DNA of 64,000 nt from Paucihalobacter ruber (GTDB lineage Bacteria > Bacteroidota > Bacteroidia > Flavobacteriales > Flavobacteriaceae): the NCBI RefSeq assembly GCF_006494535.1, contig NZ_VHIQ01000007.1:230325-294324 (forward strand). Direction: 5' to 3'. The translations under genes and the position numbers were made by a program. Below are positions 47,441 through 56,201 of the stretch, in pieces (the first letter of the stretch is position 1; every line of letters starts with the position of its first letter). The notes under the pieces are model-generated. The model did no database searches. It saw nothing but the letters and a program-made list of their open reading frames with translations, and had not been told where the DNA came from.

Positions 47441-49951
47441 TTAACTTTTAGGATTTAAAATATTGTCAATTCTTTCAAGCGCATCTTGTAAATGAATACG
47501 ACTCATGGTATCACCGGTTCTACCAACGGCACTTCTCACAGAAGATTGTAAAGCCTTTAATTCGGCTCTTACAACTGCTCTAATGTCAGACTGACTTACA
47601 TTAACATTGGTTCTAGAGATAAATCTTCTAAACTCTGCGGGTACACTACCTTGGTCGTTCTTCATAATGTATTCCATGCGCTCGATGTAAGCTCTTTGGA
47701 GGTTTCTTCGGTAAATGTCGATGCTTCTGCCTGAATTTAGCTCGCTGAACAATCCTGTTCTTAAATCTTGCATCATGGTTAACAGTGGGTAAGCATCTCG
47801 ACCGTTAATAGTTTCGTTTTCTAGTATACGAGCCATTCTTCCAAAATCTAAAACATCGTTTAAGGTGCGAGTTTGTAAACTTCGCACGCGTTCTACATGA
47901 CCGGCACTTTCAAATTTATTGAAGATATTGTCGTCCAACATCCATTTAGGTGTAGTAAACAATTCATTTTGAAGAAAATCTAAAGATTCTTTTTGGCGCT
48001 TTTTGTCAACGTGTGTGTAAACGGCACCTTCTTGGTCATAAGTCTTGTAGTATTCATAAACACCACCAATATTGGCTGCAACATGCCCCATATATCGGCC
48101 ATATTGGCCAAGAACTTGCCCATACATGGTTTCTAAATCGTCGTAATTTTTACCATCTTCGGCTGTCCATTCAATAAGGTTAGGGATGATACGCTTTAAA
48201 TTGGCTATCCCGTATAAACTTGCTTTAACAGCGTCATCACCCAAATCTTCAGTTTGAGAACTTGGGTCTATTACACCTCCGCTTTGTTGACGACCAAATC
48301 TGTACATTGGGTCTCCGGCGTGTTCCAGAATCCAACTGTCTAAAATAGGCTTTTCATCTTCGGCTGTTTTGGCCTCTAAAATAGGTCTATAACCCCAAGA
48401 GATTGAATATTTATCATAAATTCCAATTTCCGGCATTAATGCAACACCTTCATCTCCTGGTTGTGCTACATAATTAAAACGTGCATAGTCCATGATAGAT
48501 GGTGCGGTCCCATATTTTTTTGTGAATTCGGGATCGCGTAATTTATCGACCGGATAAGCTACACTGCTGCCCATGTTATGGGGTAAACCTAAAGTATGGC
48601 CTACTTCATGAGCAGAAACAAAACGAATTAATCTTCCCATTACTTCGTCTTTAAAAGCTACGCCACGCGCATCAGGATTGATAGCAGCAGTTTGAACAAA
48701 GAACCAGTTGCGTAGCAAAGTCATTACGTTGTGGTACCAGTTAATATCGCTTTCAATAATTTCACCTGAACGCGGATCACTTACGTGCGGACCATTAGCG
48801 TTTGGTATGGGTGATGCCAAATAGCGAACAACAGAATAACGCGCATCTTCAGGGCTCCATTCGGGATCTTCCTCGGGAGAAGGTGGGTCCATAGCGATGA
48901 TGGCATTTTTAAAGCCTGCAGCTTCAAAAGCAACTTGCCAGTCTTCAATACCTTGTTTTATATAAGGTTTCCACTGTTCTGGCGTGGCGCGGTCTACATA
49001 ATAAATGATTGGTTTTTTAGGTTCTACCAATTCACCTCTTTTGAACTTTTCAATATCTTCATCTTTCACCTCTAAACGCCATCTGTCTAAATATCTCACA
49101 GTTTTACTTTCTTGCACCGGCAGGCCATAATCTATAGTAGAACTGGTAAACCAACCTACACGCTGATCAAAATAACGCCGTCTGTAAGGTTCTTTTGGTA
49201 ACAAAATCATGGAATTATTAATCTCTAAGGAAATATTGCCGGTACTGGCATTTGAAGGCGGTTTTGAAGCTGCGTATGTTTTTACGTGTCTCGTTTCAAT
49301 ATTTGTAGGGTAGCTTTTAATACTTTCAATATAAGAAAGTGAATTGTCTAGTCGTGTAATACCGTATTGCTGACGTCCGCTTTGTGGAAAGCCAAGTGGC
49401 TTAACATCTGTTTCGTAAAGTGATGTAGCATCTATTACGGTCGAGGTAGAATCTTTTCCAAAGGCTTTAATTGGAAAGGTAAATAAAACGGGCTCAAAAT
49501 TAGAGTTAACTACGGCCTCGTGAACAGGTAACGAATCTGAAGCAGTTACCGCTGATGAAACTACCCTCAATATCACTTTTTTATCTTTTTTCTGCCATCT
49601 CAACATCTGTTCATTGGTTTTTCCACCACCAAAACCGATGCCACTGGCAGTTTTGGCAATTCTGGTTACCATTAACATTTCTCTTTCAAAGAGTGAATCT
49701 GGAATTTCGTAGAAATAAGTATCGTCTATTTTGTGAACTGTAAACAGACCTTTATCTGTTTTAGCGTCTTTGGTAATGACTTTACTAAAGGGTTGAATGT
49801 CATCTTTACCCGGTTTTTTGGCGGGTGGTGTAGCGGCTTGCGAAGTTTGCGCTGCCCCGTTTTTAGATTTTGCTGTTTTCTTAGTGGTTGAACAAGAAGC
49901 TACTAATAAAATACAAGCAAAAATAATTAACTTGGTACTTAATTGTTTCAA
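47441..49951 (-). CDS. Zinc-dependent metalloprotease (DUF5117/DUF5118/DUF4953 type)
   Basis: The 836-residue exported lipoprotein (lipobox near Cys20, VASCS) has an N-terminal Lys/Ala/Pro-rich linker, a beta-rich DUF5117 region (about 60-270) and a reprolysin-like catalytic domain with the zinc motif HEVGHTLGLPHN (about 447-458) and a downstream Met-turn SIMDYARFNY. The C-terminal helical region is DUF4953-like. It belongs to the large exported metzincins common in Bacteroidota. Substrate unknown; a role in protein scavenging or envelope maintenance is inference. Confidence 0.88.
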   Translation of the reverse strand: MKQLSTKLIIFACILLVASCSTTKKTAKSKNGAAQTSQAATPPAKKPGKDDIQPFSKVITKDAKTDKGLFTVHKIDDTYFYEIPDSLFEREMLMVTRIAKTASGIGFGGGKTNEQMLRWQKKDKKVILRVVSSAVTASDSLPVHEAVVNSNFEPVLFTFPIKAFGKDSTSTVIDATSLYETDVKPLGFPQSGRQQYGITRLDNSLSYIESIKSYPTNIETRHVKTYAASKPPSNASTGNISLEINNSMILLPKEPYRRRYFDQRVGWFTSSTIDYGLPVQESKTVRYLDRWRLEVKDEDIEKFKRGELVEPKKPIIYYVDRATPEQWKPYIKQGIEDWQVAFEAAGFKNAIIAMDPPSPEEDPEWSPEDARYSVVRYLASPIPNANGPHVSDPRSGEIIESDINWYHNVMTLLRNWFFVQTAAINPDARGVAFKDEVMGRLIRFVSAHEVGHTLGLPHNMGSSVAYPVDKLRDPEFTKKYGTAPSIMDYARFNYVAQPGDEGVALMPEIGIYDKYSISWGYRPILEAKTAEDEKPILDSWILEHAGDPMYRFGRQQSGGVIDPSSQTEDLGDDAVKASLYGIANLKRIIPNLIEWTAEDGKNYDDLETMYGQVLGQYGRYMGHVAANIGGVYEYYKTYDQEGAVYTHVDKKRQKESLDFLQNELFTTPKWMLDDNIFNKFESAGHVERVRSLQTRTLNDVLDFGRMARILENETINGRDAYPLLTMMQDLRTGLFSELNSGRSIDIYRRNLQRAYIERMEYIMKNDQGSVPAEFRRFISRTNVNVSQSDIRAVVRAELKALQSSVRSAVGRTGDTMSRIHLQDALERIDNILNPKS

Positions 49952-50155
49952 AATAGTTGGAATTAAAAATTAGATGGGTGAAAATACATATTAACTCCAA
50001 GCCTTGAAACAACCTGTGTTTATTTAGTAAAAATTTAACGTGTGATGAAATCTAAATTTGATCTTCTAACTGAGTTTAAACTTGTTAAAAACTAATATTT
50101 TTTTTAACTCTTAAGCCTTGGTATTTGGTACAGAAATTAACAAAAAAGTGTCGTC

Positions 50156-51847
50156 TTAAGATAGAAATACATTTAAAGAAGTTTCAGTTTTCTCAACTTT
50201 GGCAATACCGTTTTTTGTTAAGCCCTTAATGGCTTTATCCCACTTTTTGTTAGAAAGTTCAGATTGTTGTTTTAACTGCTCTAGCTCCAAAGGCGATTCT
50301 TTTTTGAGTATGGACACAATGAGTTTTTCATCTTCGCTCAAGCTCACCGCCTTTTTTTCCGGCTTCATTTGTGGAAAAAACAGTACTTCCTGTATAGATT
50401 GATTATTGGTTAAAAACATCACCAATCTATCCATACCAATTCCCATACCAGAGGTTGGTGGCATACCGTACTCTAAAGCTCTTAAAAAATCGTAATCAAT
50501 AAATTGGGTTGCTTCATCATCGCCTTTTTCAGCTAATTTGAGTTGGTGTTCAAAACGCTCTTTTTGGTCTATCGGGTCGTTGAGCTCACTGTAGGCATTA
50601 GCGACTTCTTTACCACATACCATTAATTCGAATCGTTCTGTAAGTTCGGGATTTTCGCGATGTTCTTTGCATAACGGACTCATTTCCTTAGGGTAGTCTG
50701 TAATAAAAGTTGGCTGAATAAAGTTGCCTTCGCATTTTTCGCCAAAAATCTCATCGATGAGCTTACCTTTTCCCATGGTATCATCAACTTCAATACCCAT
50801 TTTTTTGGCAGCCAACCTAATTTCAGCTTCGGTTTTATCGGTAATGTCAAAACCGGTGAATTGTTTGATGGCTTCGGTCATGGTAATGCGCATATAAGGC
50901 GCTTTAAAATCTATGCTGTGTTTGCCAAAAGTGGCTTTGGTAGTGCCGTTAACCGCTATGGCGCAGTGTTCTAAAAGTTGTTCGCAAAAATCCATCATCC
51001 AGTTGTAGTCTTTATAGGCTACATAAATTTCCATGGCCGTAAACTCCGGATTGTGGGTGCGATCCATACCCTCGTTTCTGAAGTTTTTAGAGAATTCATA
51101 AACGCCATCAAAGCCGCCAACTATCAATCTTTTTAAGTAAAGCTCGTTGGCAATTCTCATGTATAACGGAATGTCTAAGGCGTTGTGATGTGTTATAAAA
51201 GGTCTTGCCGCTGCACCGCCCGGAATTGGTTGTAATACAGGTGTTTCAACTTCAAAATACCCGGCTTTATTGAAAAAGTCGCGCATGGCGTTAAAAAGTT
51301 TGGTGCGCTTTACAAATACTTCTTTTACATGTGGATTTACCACCAAGTCGGCATAGCGCTGACGGTAACGTTGCTCAGGATCGTTGAATTCATCATAGGT
51401 ATTGCCGTCGCTATCAGTCTTAGGCAAGGGTAATGGTTTTAAAGCCTTACTTAAGAGGGTGAAATTTTTAACCATAACAGTTTTTTCACCAACCTGAGTA
51501 GTAAATAATTCACCTTCAACGCCAATAAAATCCCCTATATCTAAAAGTTTCTTATAGACTTCGTTATATAATATTTTGTCTTCTCCGGTACAAATTTCGT
51601 CGCGGTTAAAATAAACCTGAACACGTCCTTCGCTGTCTTGTAGCTCTGCAAACGACGCCTTTCCTTGAATTCTTCGCGACATCAATCTACCGGCAAGAAT
51701 TACTTTTTTTCCTACTTCAAAGCTTTCCTTTATCTGTTTAGAAGTTTCTTTAACAGGATATAAGTCTGCCGGATAAGGATTTACACCCAAATCTCTGAGT
51801 TTTTGTAATTTTTCGCGTCTTACTATTTCTTGTTCTGATAGTTGCAT
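50156..51847 (-). CDS. lysS: Lysyl-tRNA synthetase (class II) with C-terminal extension
   Basis: The 563-residue enzyme charges tRNA-Lys. The OB-fold anticodon domain covers about 40-150 (GRLMSRRIQGKASFAELQD). Class II motif 2 is FRNEGMDRTHNPEFTAMEIY (about 250-269) and motif 3 is GMGIGMDRLVMFLTN near 480. E. coli LysS has 505 residues and ends shortly after motif 3; here another 60 residues (from about 503) resemble a small winged helix (ELEQLKQQSELSNKKWDKAIKGLTKNGI). I believe this extension occurs in other Bacteroidota; its role is unknown. Confidence 0.94.
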   Translation of the reverse strand: MQLSEQEIVRREKLQKLRDLGVNPYPADLYPVKETSKQIKESFEVGKKVILAGRLMSRRIQGKASFAELQDSEGRVQVYFNRDEICTGEDKILYNEVYKKLLDIGDFIGVEGELFTTQVGEKTVMVKNFTLLSKALKPLPLPKTDSDGNTYDEFNDPEQRYRQRYADLVVNPHVKEVFVKRTKLFNAMRDFFNKAGYFEVETPVLQPIPGGAAARPFITHHNALDIPLYMRIANELYLKRLIVGGFDGVYEFSKNFRNEGMDRTHNPEFTAMEIYVAYKDYNWMMDFCEQLLEHCAIAVNGTTKATFGKHSIDFKAPYMRITMTEAIKQFTGFDITDKTEAEIRLAAKKMGIEVDDTMGKGKLIDEIFGEKCEGNFIQPTFITDYPKEMSPLCKEHRENPELTERFELMVCGKEVANAYSELNDPIDQKERFEHQLKLAEKGDDEATQFIDYDFLRALEYGMPPTSGMGIGMDRLVMFLTNNQSIQEVLFFPQMKPEKKAVSLSEDEKLIVSILKKESPLELEQLKQQSELSNKKWDKAIKGLTKNGIAKVEKTETSLNVFLS

Positions 51848-51888
51848 TTTCTAAAGATAAAATTTGTCTGTTGTTGAGAAAACAAGTG

Positions 51889-51896
51889 CAAAATTA
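51889..51896 (-). promoter_or_regulatory. Candidate -7 element for lysS
   Basis: On the minus strand this reads TAATTTTG, matching TAnnTTTG, 41 bases before the lysS ATG. The -33 region has no clear TTG. Confidence 0.35.
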
Positions 51897-51992
51897 CATT
51901 TTTTTGTTCATAAAAGTTTTTAGTACATCTCTTAATTTTAACATCGCTTTATTTGTTATTTTAGCGGTTACTGAATTTTAAATTTTGTTGAA

Positions 51993-52151
51993 GTGAGCAT
52001 TTGGCGCGTATTACTTTCTATTTTATTTCCCCCATTGGCCGTAATTGATAAAGGTTGTGGTTCTATTCTTATCGTTTTACTTTTAACTCTTGCCGGCTGG
52101 GTGCCGGGCGTAGTAGCAGCTTTGGTTATTCTTAACAATCCGAAGTCTTAA
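51993..52151 (+). CDS. Pmp3/YqaE-family small membrane peptide
   Basis: The 52-residue peptide has a GTG start (reading as MSIWRVLLSILFPPLAV) and two membrane segments with the family hallmarks FPPLAV in the first and LTLAGWVPGVVAAL in the second, ending NNPKS. The Pmp3/UPF0057 family occurs in bacteria, fungi and plants and is linked to membrane potential and salt or cold stress. It is divergent from lysS and 21 bases before lipB. Confidence 0.85.
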   Translation: MSIWRVLLSILFPPLAVIDKGCGSILIVLLLTLAGWVPGVVAALVILNNPKS

Positions 52152-52158
52152 AATTGTG

Positions 52159-52166
52159 TAACTTTG
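52159..52166 (+). promoter_or_regulatory. Candidate -7 element for lipB
   Basis: TAACTTTG lies 6 bases before the lipB ATG and 7 bases after the Pmp3 stop; a promoter here would give a very short or absent leader. No TTG at the expected spacing. Confidence 0.3.
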
Positions 52167-52172
52167 CCGGCT

Positions 52173-52877
52173 ATGAACAAAGTGGTAAAAGTAACCGATT
52201 TAGGAACTAAAGATTTTAAAGAAACCTGGGATTTACAAGAGTTGTTGTTTCAAGGAATTTTAGATACGAAAATTAAAAACCGAAGAGAGAGCAGCCAATT
52301 AGAAACGCCTAATTACTTTTTGTTTGTTGAGCACCCTCATGTTTATACTTTAGGTAAAAGTGGAAATCTTGAGAATTTATTACTAAATGAAGTTCAACTC
52401 AAGGCTAAAAAGGCGTCTTTTTATAAAATTAATCGCGGTGGTGATATTACCTATCACGGTCCGGGGCAAATTGTAGGCTATCCTATATTAGACTTGGATA
52501 ATTTTTTCACAGATATTCATAAATATTTACGGTTTTTAGAAGAAGTCATTATTCTAACTTTAGCAGAATACGGCCTAAATGCTGAACGTAGCCCTGGCGA
52601 AACCGGTGTTTGGTTGGGCGTTGGCACCCCATTTGCCCGAAAAATATGTGCCATGGGCGTGAGAGCAAGCCGTTGGGTAACCATGCATGGTTTTGCGCTT
52701 AATGTCAATGCAGATTTAGGATATTTTGATAACATCATTCCTTGTGGTATCAAAGGAAAAGCGGTAACTTCTTTAAATGTTGAATTGGGATTACCAGAGG
52801 TCGATGAAACACTTGTAAAAGAGAAACTCTTAAATCATTTTTCAAGCCTGTTTGAAGCAGAAATGAGTTTGTCTTAA
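52173..52877 (+). CDS. lipB: Octanoyl-[ACP]:protein N-octanoyltransferase
   Basis: The 234-residue enzyme moves octanoyl groups from acyl carrier protein to lipoyl domains, the first step of lipoylation. Motifs are VEHPHVYTLGKSG (about 50-62), RGGDITYHGPGQIVGYPI (about 88-105), GVWLGVG and the catalytic Cys/Lys segment KICAMGVRASRWVTMHGFALNV followed by IPCGIKGKAVTS. The E2 at 34.4 kb would be among its substrates. The ATG at 52173 is used; three codons upstream a TTG exists but lies in the promoter motif. Confidence 0.95.
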   Translation: MNKVVKVTDLGTKDFKETWDLQELLFQGILDTKIKNRRESSQLETPNYFLFVEHPHVYTLGKSGNLENLLLNEVQLKAKKASFYKINRGGDITYHGPGQIVGYPILDLDNFFTDIHKYLRFLEEVIILTLAEYGLNAERSPGETGVWLGVGTPFARKICAMGVRASRWVTMHGFALNVNADLGYFDNIIPCGIKGKAVTSLNVELGLPEVDETLVKEKLLNHFSSLFEAEMSLS

Positions 52878-52880
52878 AAT

Positions 52881-55292
52881 TTAAAATTGATATAATACCA
52901 AGCTTCGGTTGTCTGTTTTTGTAAGTGCGTATAAGTTTCTACCATTGGCTTTCGTAAGCTGTACCGGCCCTGAAGCATAGATAGGGAAATTATCTAAAAC
53001 CTTTCCGTTTTTGTTAAAAACAAAACCCTTTTTAGATTGCAGGTCGGTTATTGTAATATAGCTCTGGTTGTTGAGTTTGTATAGTTCCGGTGCGGTATAA
53101 TTACCAAAGTCTAGTTCTAATTCCTTATTATTTAAATTGAGCTTATTTTCGCTAAAAAACACCGTTGTATTTTGGTCTGCTGTCATGTGGGTATTCCCTG
53201 AAGTTTTTAAGTTTGAAAAGGCACTAATACCTTTATTATTAACTTTCAAAAGCTTGGCATCTGCTGTAATGGTAACAAAAGCATTGTCATTTAAGTAAAT
53301 ACTATTATCTGAGAAGTTGATATTGTCTCTTACTTTAATTCGAGTTTTTCCAACACGATCCAAAATTTGAAGGGTATTGCCTTGAGCAAAAACAATGTAA
53401 TCTTTGTTGCCAATTCTAAAATGTTTTGGTGGTGTTGTTATGTCATCGTTTAATAATTCTGGTTTAAATCCACCTACCGATTTACCGGCTTTATCAAACA
53501 TAAGCAGGTTGTTTTTTTGTGTTACCAGTAAACGATAATTTTTATTATTGTCGTAATCAAAAACCGACAGTGGTTGCGTAATGTTATCGTTAAAGGTCTT
53601 GGGATAGCCACTCACATCTTTTCCATTGCGGTCTAGTACATGGAGAGTTTTATCAGTAACAAAAGCCATTTGCATACGGCCGTTTTTGTAAGTGTCAATT
53701 TCTGAAATCTCGCCACGTATCGGGCCATCCAAACGCTTATTCCAGTGAATCTTTCCGTCTTTAGAAATTAAATAAATTTGATTGCTACTGTCTTGAACCA
53801 AAATATCTTTAGTGTTGTTTAGGTGATTGGTAAAAAACTGCGGATTACCAATAATGTCATTTTCTAAGGTGATGTTGAATAATTCTTTTAATTGAGCGGT
53901 TTGACTACGTGTGCTATGCTGAGAAATAACGCCATTGATATGAGCAAAGTTGTCTTCATAAATCAATTGAAAAGCAGAAAGTTGGTAATTATTAAGCTTT
54001 GCTTGATTTTCTGTACCGAATACCTCGGCAAAAGTTTGTTGTAATGAGTTCTGATTTTGAAAAAGCGAAACAGAACTTTGATTGCTCAATTTAGGTTCGA
54101 TGTCTTTGTAAGCCTTCGACTGTTCAATTGTTCGGCCTAAGGTAAAATCGCTGATAATGTCTTTAGCCACATCTGAATTTTCTGTAAAAACAAAAAAATT
54201 GTTTAACTCAAAGACGTAATTTGTAGTTGCTACATCAATAAATGGATTGAAAATATGTTCGAATATGTTAGCTGATGCAAAGTTGTAAATTTCAACCTCT
54301 CGATAGGTTTCATAAACCGTTTCGGCTAAAATTTCATTAGTAACAATAGTTTTGTCAGGAAAACGCAAAGCCATCACTTTTTCGGTGTTGGTTGTAAACA
54401 TCGCAGCTTCAACCGCCAAATTTAAAAAGGCAGGTAAACTATCTTGTTTGTTTATATTAAGTTGCAACTTAAAATTAGCAACATCGCTTAAGCATAAACT
54501 AATGGCGTAGTCGGCTGAACTTGGAGCAATACTTTCAAATTGCGTGTTGCAGGGTTTTGCGTTTTGTAAAACATTAAGTATTGATGTACTATCTGTACTT
54601 TGCGTAACCCCGGTAATGGAGGTTTGAGTTTCTTCTAAGGTTAAGTCTAACACATAGTAATTGCCAAACCCGATATTTTTTTCTTGTGAGAAAAAAGTGC
54701 TCAGAAGTTTGTCTTTGTTACTTAATATGGAAATGGTCTTGCTTTTATCGCTTAATTGATAAATGTTTTTAAACTGTTCTGATGGTTTGCTTTGATTTAA
54801 AACAGACTTCAATAAGTCAATATTGTTGGTTTGCAGGTAAAAACCTTCATCTAAAACGCTGTAAAAGTTAGCATTTTGTAAAAGAGTATGGTTAATGTTG
54901 TGTTGATTGTAAACCAATAAACTGTCTTTAATAAAATCTTCCGAAGAATTAAAATTCAACTTCAATTCAAGCGTATCAGCCACTAAAAGGTAGTGAAACT
55001 GTTTTTGGTTGGTGATAGCTAACAAGGCTTCACCTTCAAAGGAAATATTGCTTAAATTATTTATGGTAGTTTTTAAACTGTCTAGTGGATGAGAGCTGCC
55101 AAGTTGTTTAAATAAATCATTATTGATAAGCCTGCTTTTGGCAATTTCAAAGTCGTGCATTACAAGAACGGTTTGAAATGAATCATCTAAATAATTCCAT
55201 TTGTTCTTGTATGAATTGTTATCGCTACAATTCAAAATTGAGAGAGACGTTAAAAAAAATAATGCTATATAAAAGTTAGGCTTAAATTTCAA
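52881..55292 (-). CDS. Large lipoprotein of unknown function (beta-propeller-like C-terminus)
   Basis: The 803-residue protein has a lipobox ending near Cys22 (LSILNCS). The N-terminal half (to about 490) is a DUF3352-like region without clear motifs, rich in Asn, Ser and Leu. The C-terminal half contains repeated strands with the pattern of quinoprotein or WD-like propellers (ISKDGKIHWNKRLDGPIRGEI, VLDRNGKDVSGYPKTF, MFDKAGKSVGGFKPE, ILDRVGKTRIKV): each has D-x-x-GK and a hydrophobic strand, at about 40-residue spacing. It is 3 bases from the convergent lipB gene and downstream of rnhB on the same strand. No function can be assigned. Confidence 0.65.
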   Translation of the reverse strand: MKFKPNFYIALFFLTSLSILNCSDNNSYKNKWNYLDDSFQTVLVMHDFEIAKSRLINNDLFKQLGSSHPLDSLKTTINNLSNISFEGEALLAITNQKQFHYLLVADTLELKLNFNSSEDFIKDSLLVYNQHNINHTLLQNANFYSVLDEGFYLQTNNIDLLKSVLNQSKPSEQFKNIYQLSDKSKTISILSNKDKLLSTFFSQEKNIGFGNYYVLDLTLEETQTSITGVTQSTDSTSILNVLQNAKPCNTQFESIAPSSADYAISLCLSDVANFKLQLNINKQDSLPAFLNLAVEAAMFTTNTEKVMALRFPDKTIVTNEILAETVYETYREVEIYNFASANIFEHIFNPFIDVATTNYVFELNNFFVFTENSDVAKDIISDFTLGRTIEQSKAYKDIEPKLSNQSSVSLFQNQNSLQQTFAEVFGTENQAKLNNYQLSAFQLIYEDNFAHINGVISQHSTRSQTAQLKELFNITLENDIIGNPQFFTNHLNNTKDILVQDSSNQIYLISKDGKIHWNKRLDGPIRGEISEIDTYKNGRMQMAFVTDKTLHVLDRNGKDVSGYPKTFNDNITQPLSVFDYDNNKNYRLLVTQKNNLLMFDKAGKSVGGFKPELLNDDITTPPKHFRIGNKDYIVFAQGNTLQILDRVGKTRIKVRDNINFSDNSIYLNDNAFVTITADAKLLKVNNKGISAFSNLKTSGNTHMTADQNTTVFFSENKLNLNNKELELDFGNYTAPELYKLNNQSYITITDLQSKKGFVFNKNGKVLDNFPIYASGPVQLTKANGRNLYALTKTDNRSLVLYQF

Positions 55293-55371
55293 AATATTTA
55301 ATTTTCAAACAAAGGTAAACAAACAACTAAAATTCTTGAAATATTAACGGTCGGGATTTATGAATTAAGTA

Positions 55372-55998
55372 TCAAGGTATATCTTTATTTTGACTATTAA
55401 AATTAAAACTGAGTTGATCCGGTAAAAGCCTAAATGATTTCCTGTGATATTTTGTGATGCCATATTTAGCAATAGCAGCTCTGTGCTCTTTTGTGGGATA
55501 GCCTTTATTCTGTTTCCAGTTATACATAGGGTATTCTTCGTGAATAGCATCCATGTAAGCATCGCGCGCCGTCTTAGCTAAGATTGAAGCAGCGGCAATA
55601 CTCAAATACTTAGCATCACCTTTAATAATGGTTTGGTATAGAATGTTTTTGTAGGGTTTAAAACGGTTTCCATCTACAATAATAAATTCGGGCTCCTTTT
55701 TTAATTGCGCTATAGATAGGTGCATGGCCTTTATGGAAGCATTCAGAATATTAATGTCATCAATTTCTTCGGGGTAAACGTGAGATATGCCAAAATAGTC
55801 ACACTCATTTATAATATATGTTTCTAAAATTTGTCTGGTGTGATGTGTTAGTTTTTTTGAGTCGTTAATAAGCCCGTTGTTAAAATTCTCATGTAAAACA
55901 ACAGCCGCAGCCGTAACCGGACCGGCCAAACAACCACGACCTGCTTCATCGGTACCGCATTCAAATAATTTTGTAGAAAATTTTTTTTCTAGAGGCAT
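55372..55998 (-). CDS. rnhB: Ribonuclease HII
   Basis: The 208-residue enzyme cuts RNA of RNA/DNA hybrids and removes single ribonucleotides from DNA. The catalytic motif is [15 protein letters not shown] (about 13-27) and the later acidic residues are in FIIVDGNRF and [14 protein letters not shown]. The C-terminus carries a 20-residue tail beyond the HRKSF segment. It is divergent from the SusC gene across a 200-base AT-rich gap in which I see no clear promoter. Confidence 0.93.
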   Translation of the reverse strand: MPLEKKFSTKLFECGTDEAGRGCLAGPVTAAAVVLHENFNNGLINDSKKLTHHTRQILETYIINECDYFGISHVYPEEIDDINILNASIKAMHLSIAQLKKEPEFIIVDGNRFKPYKNILYQTIIKGDAKYLSIAAASILAKTARDAYMDAIHEEYPMYNWKQNKGYPTKEHRAAIAKYGITKYHRKSFRLLPDQLSFNFNSQNKDIP

Positions 55999-56201
55999 AC
56001 AATGTTCAATTATAAAAATTTAATTACTCAAACTTATAAAATTTATGCGTGCATAATATACTTAAGAAAAACCTTCTACAAAAAATAGTTGAAAAACCCA
56101 GCTTTTTAAGGTTATAACATTAACATTTTTTTATAGCAATTACTTGTTTATTTAATAAATAATTAAGATGTTTGCGCAAGACTAACTCAAATAATTGTTT
56201 T

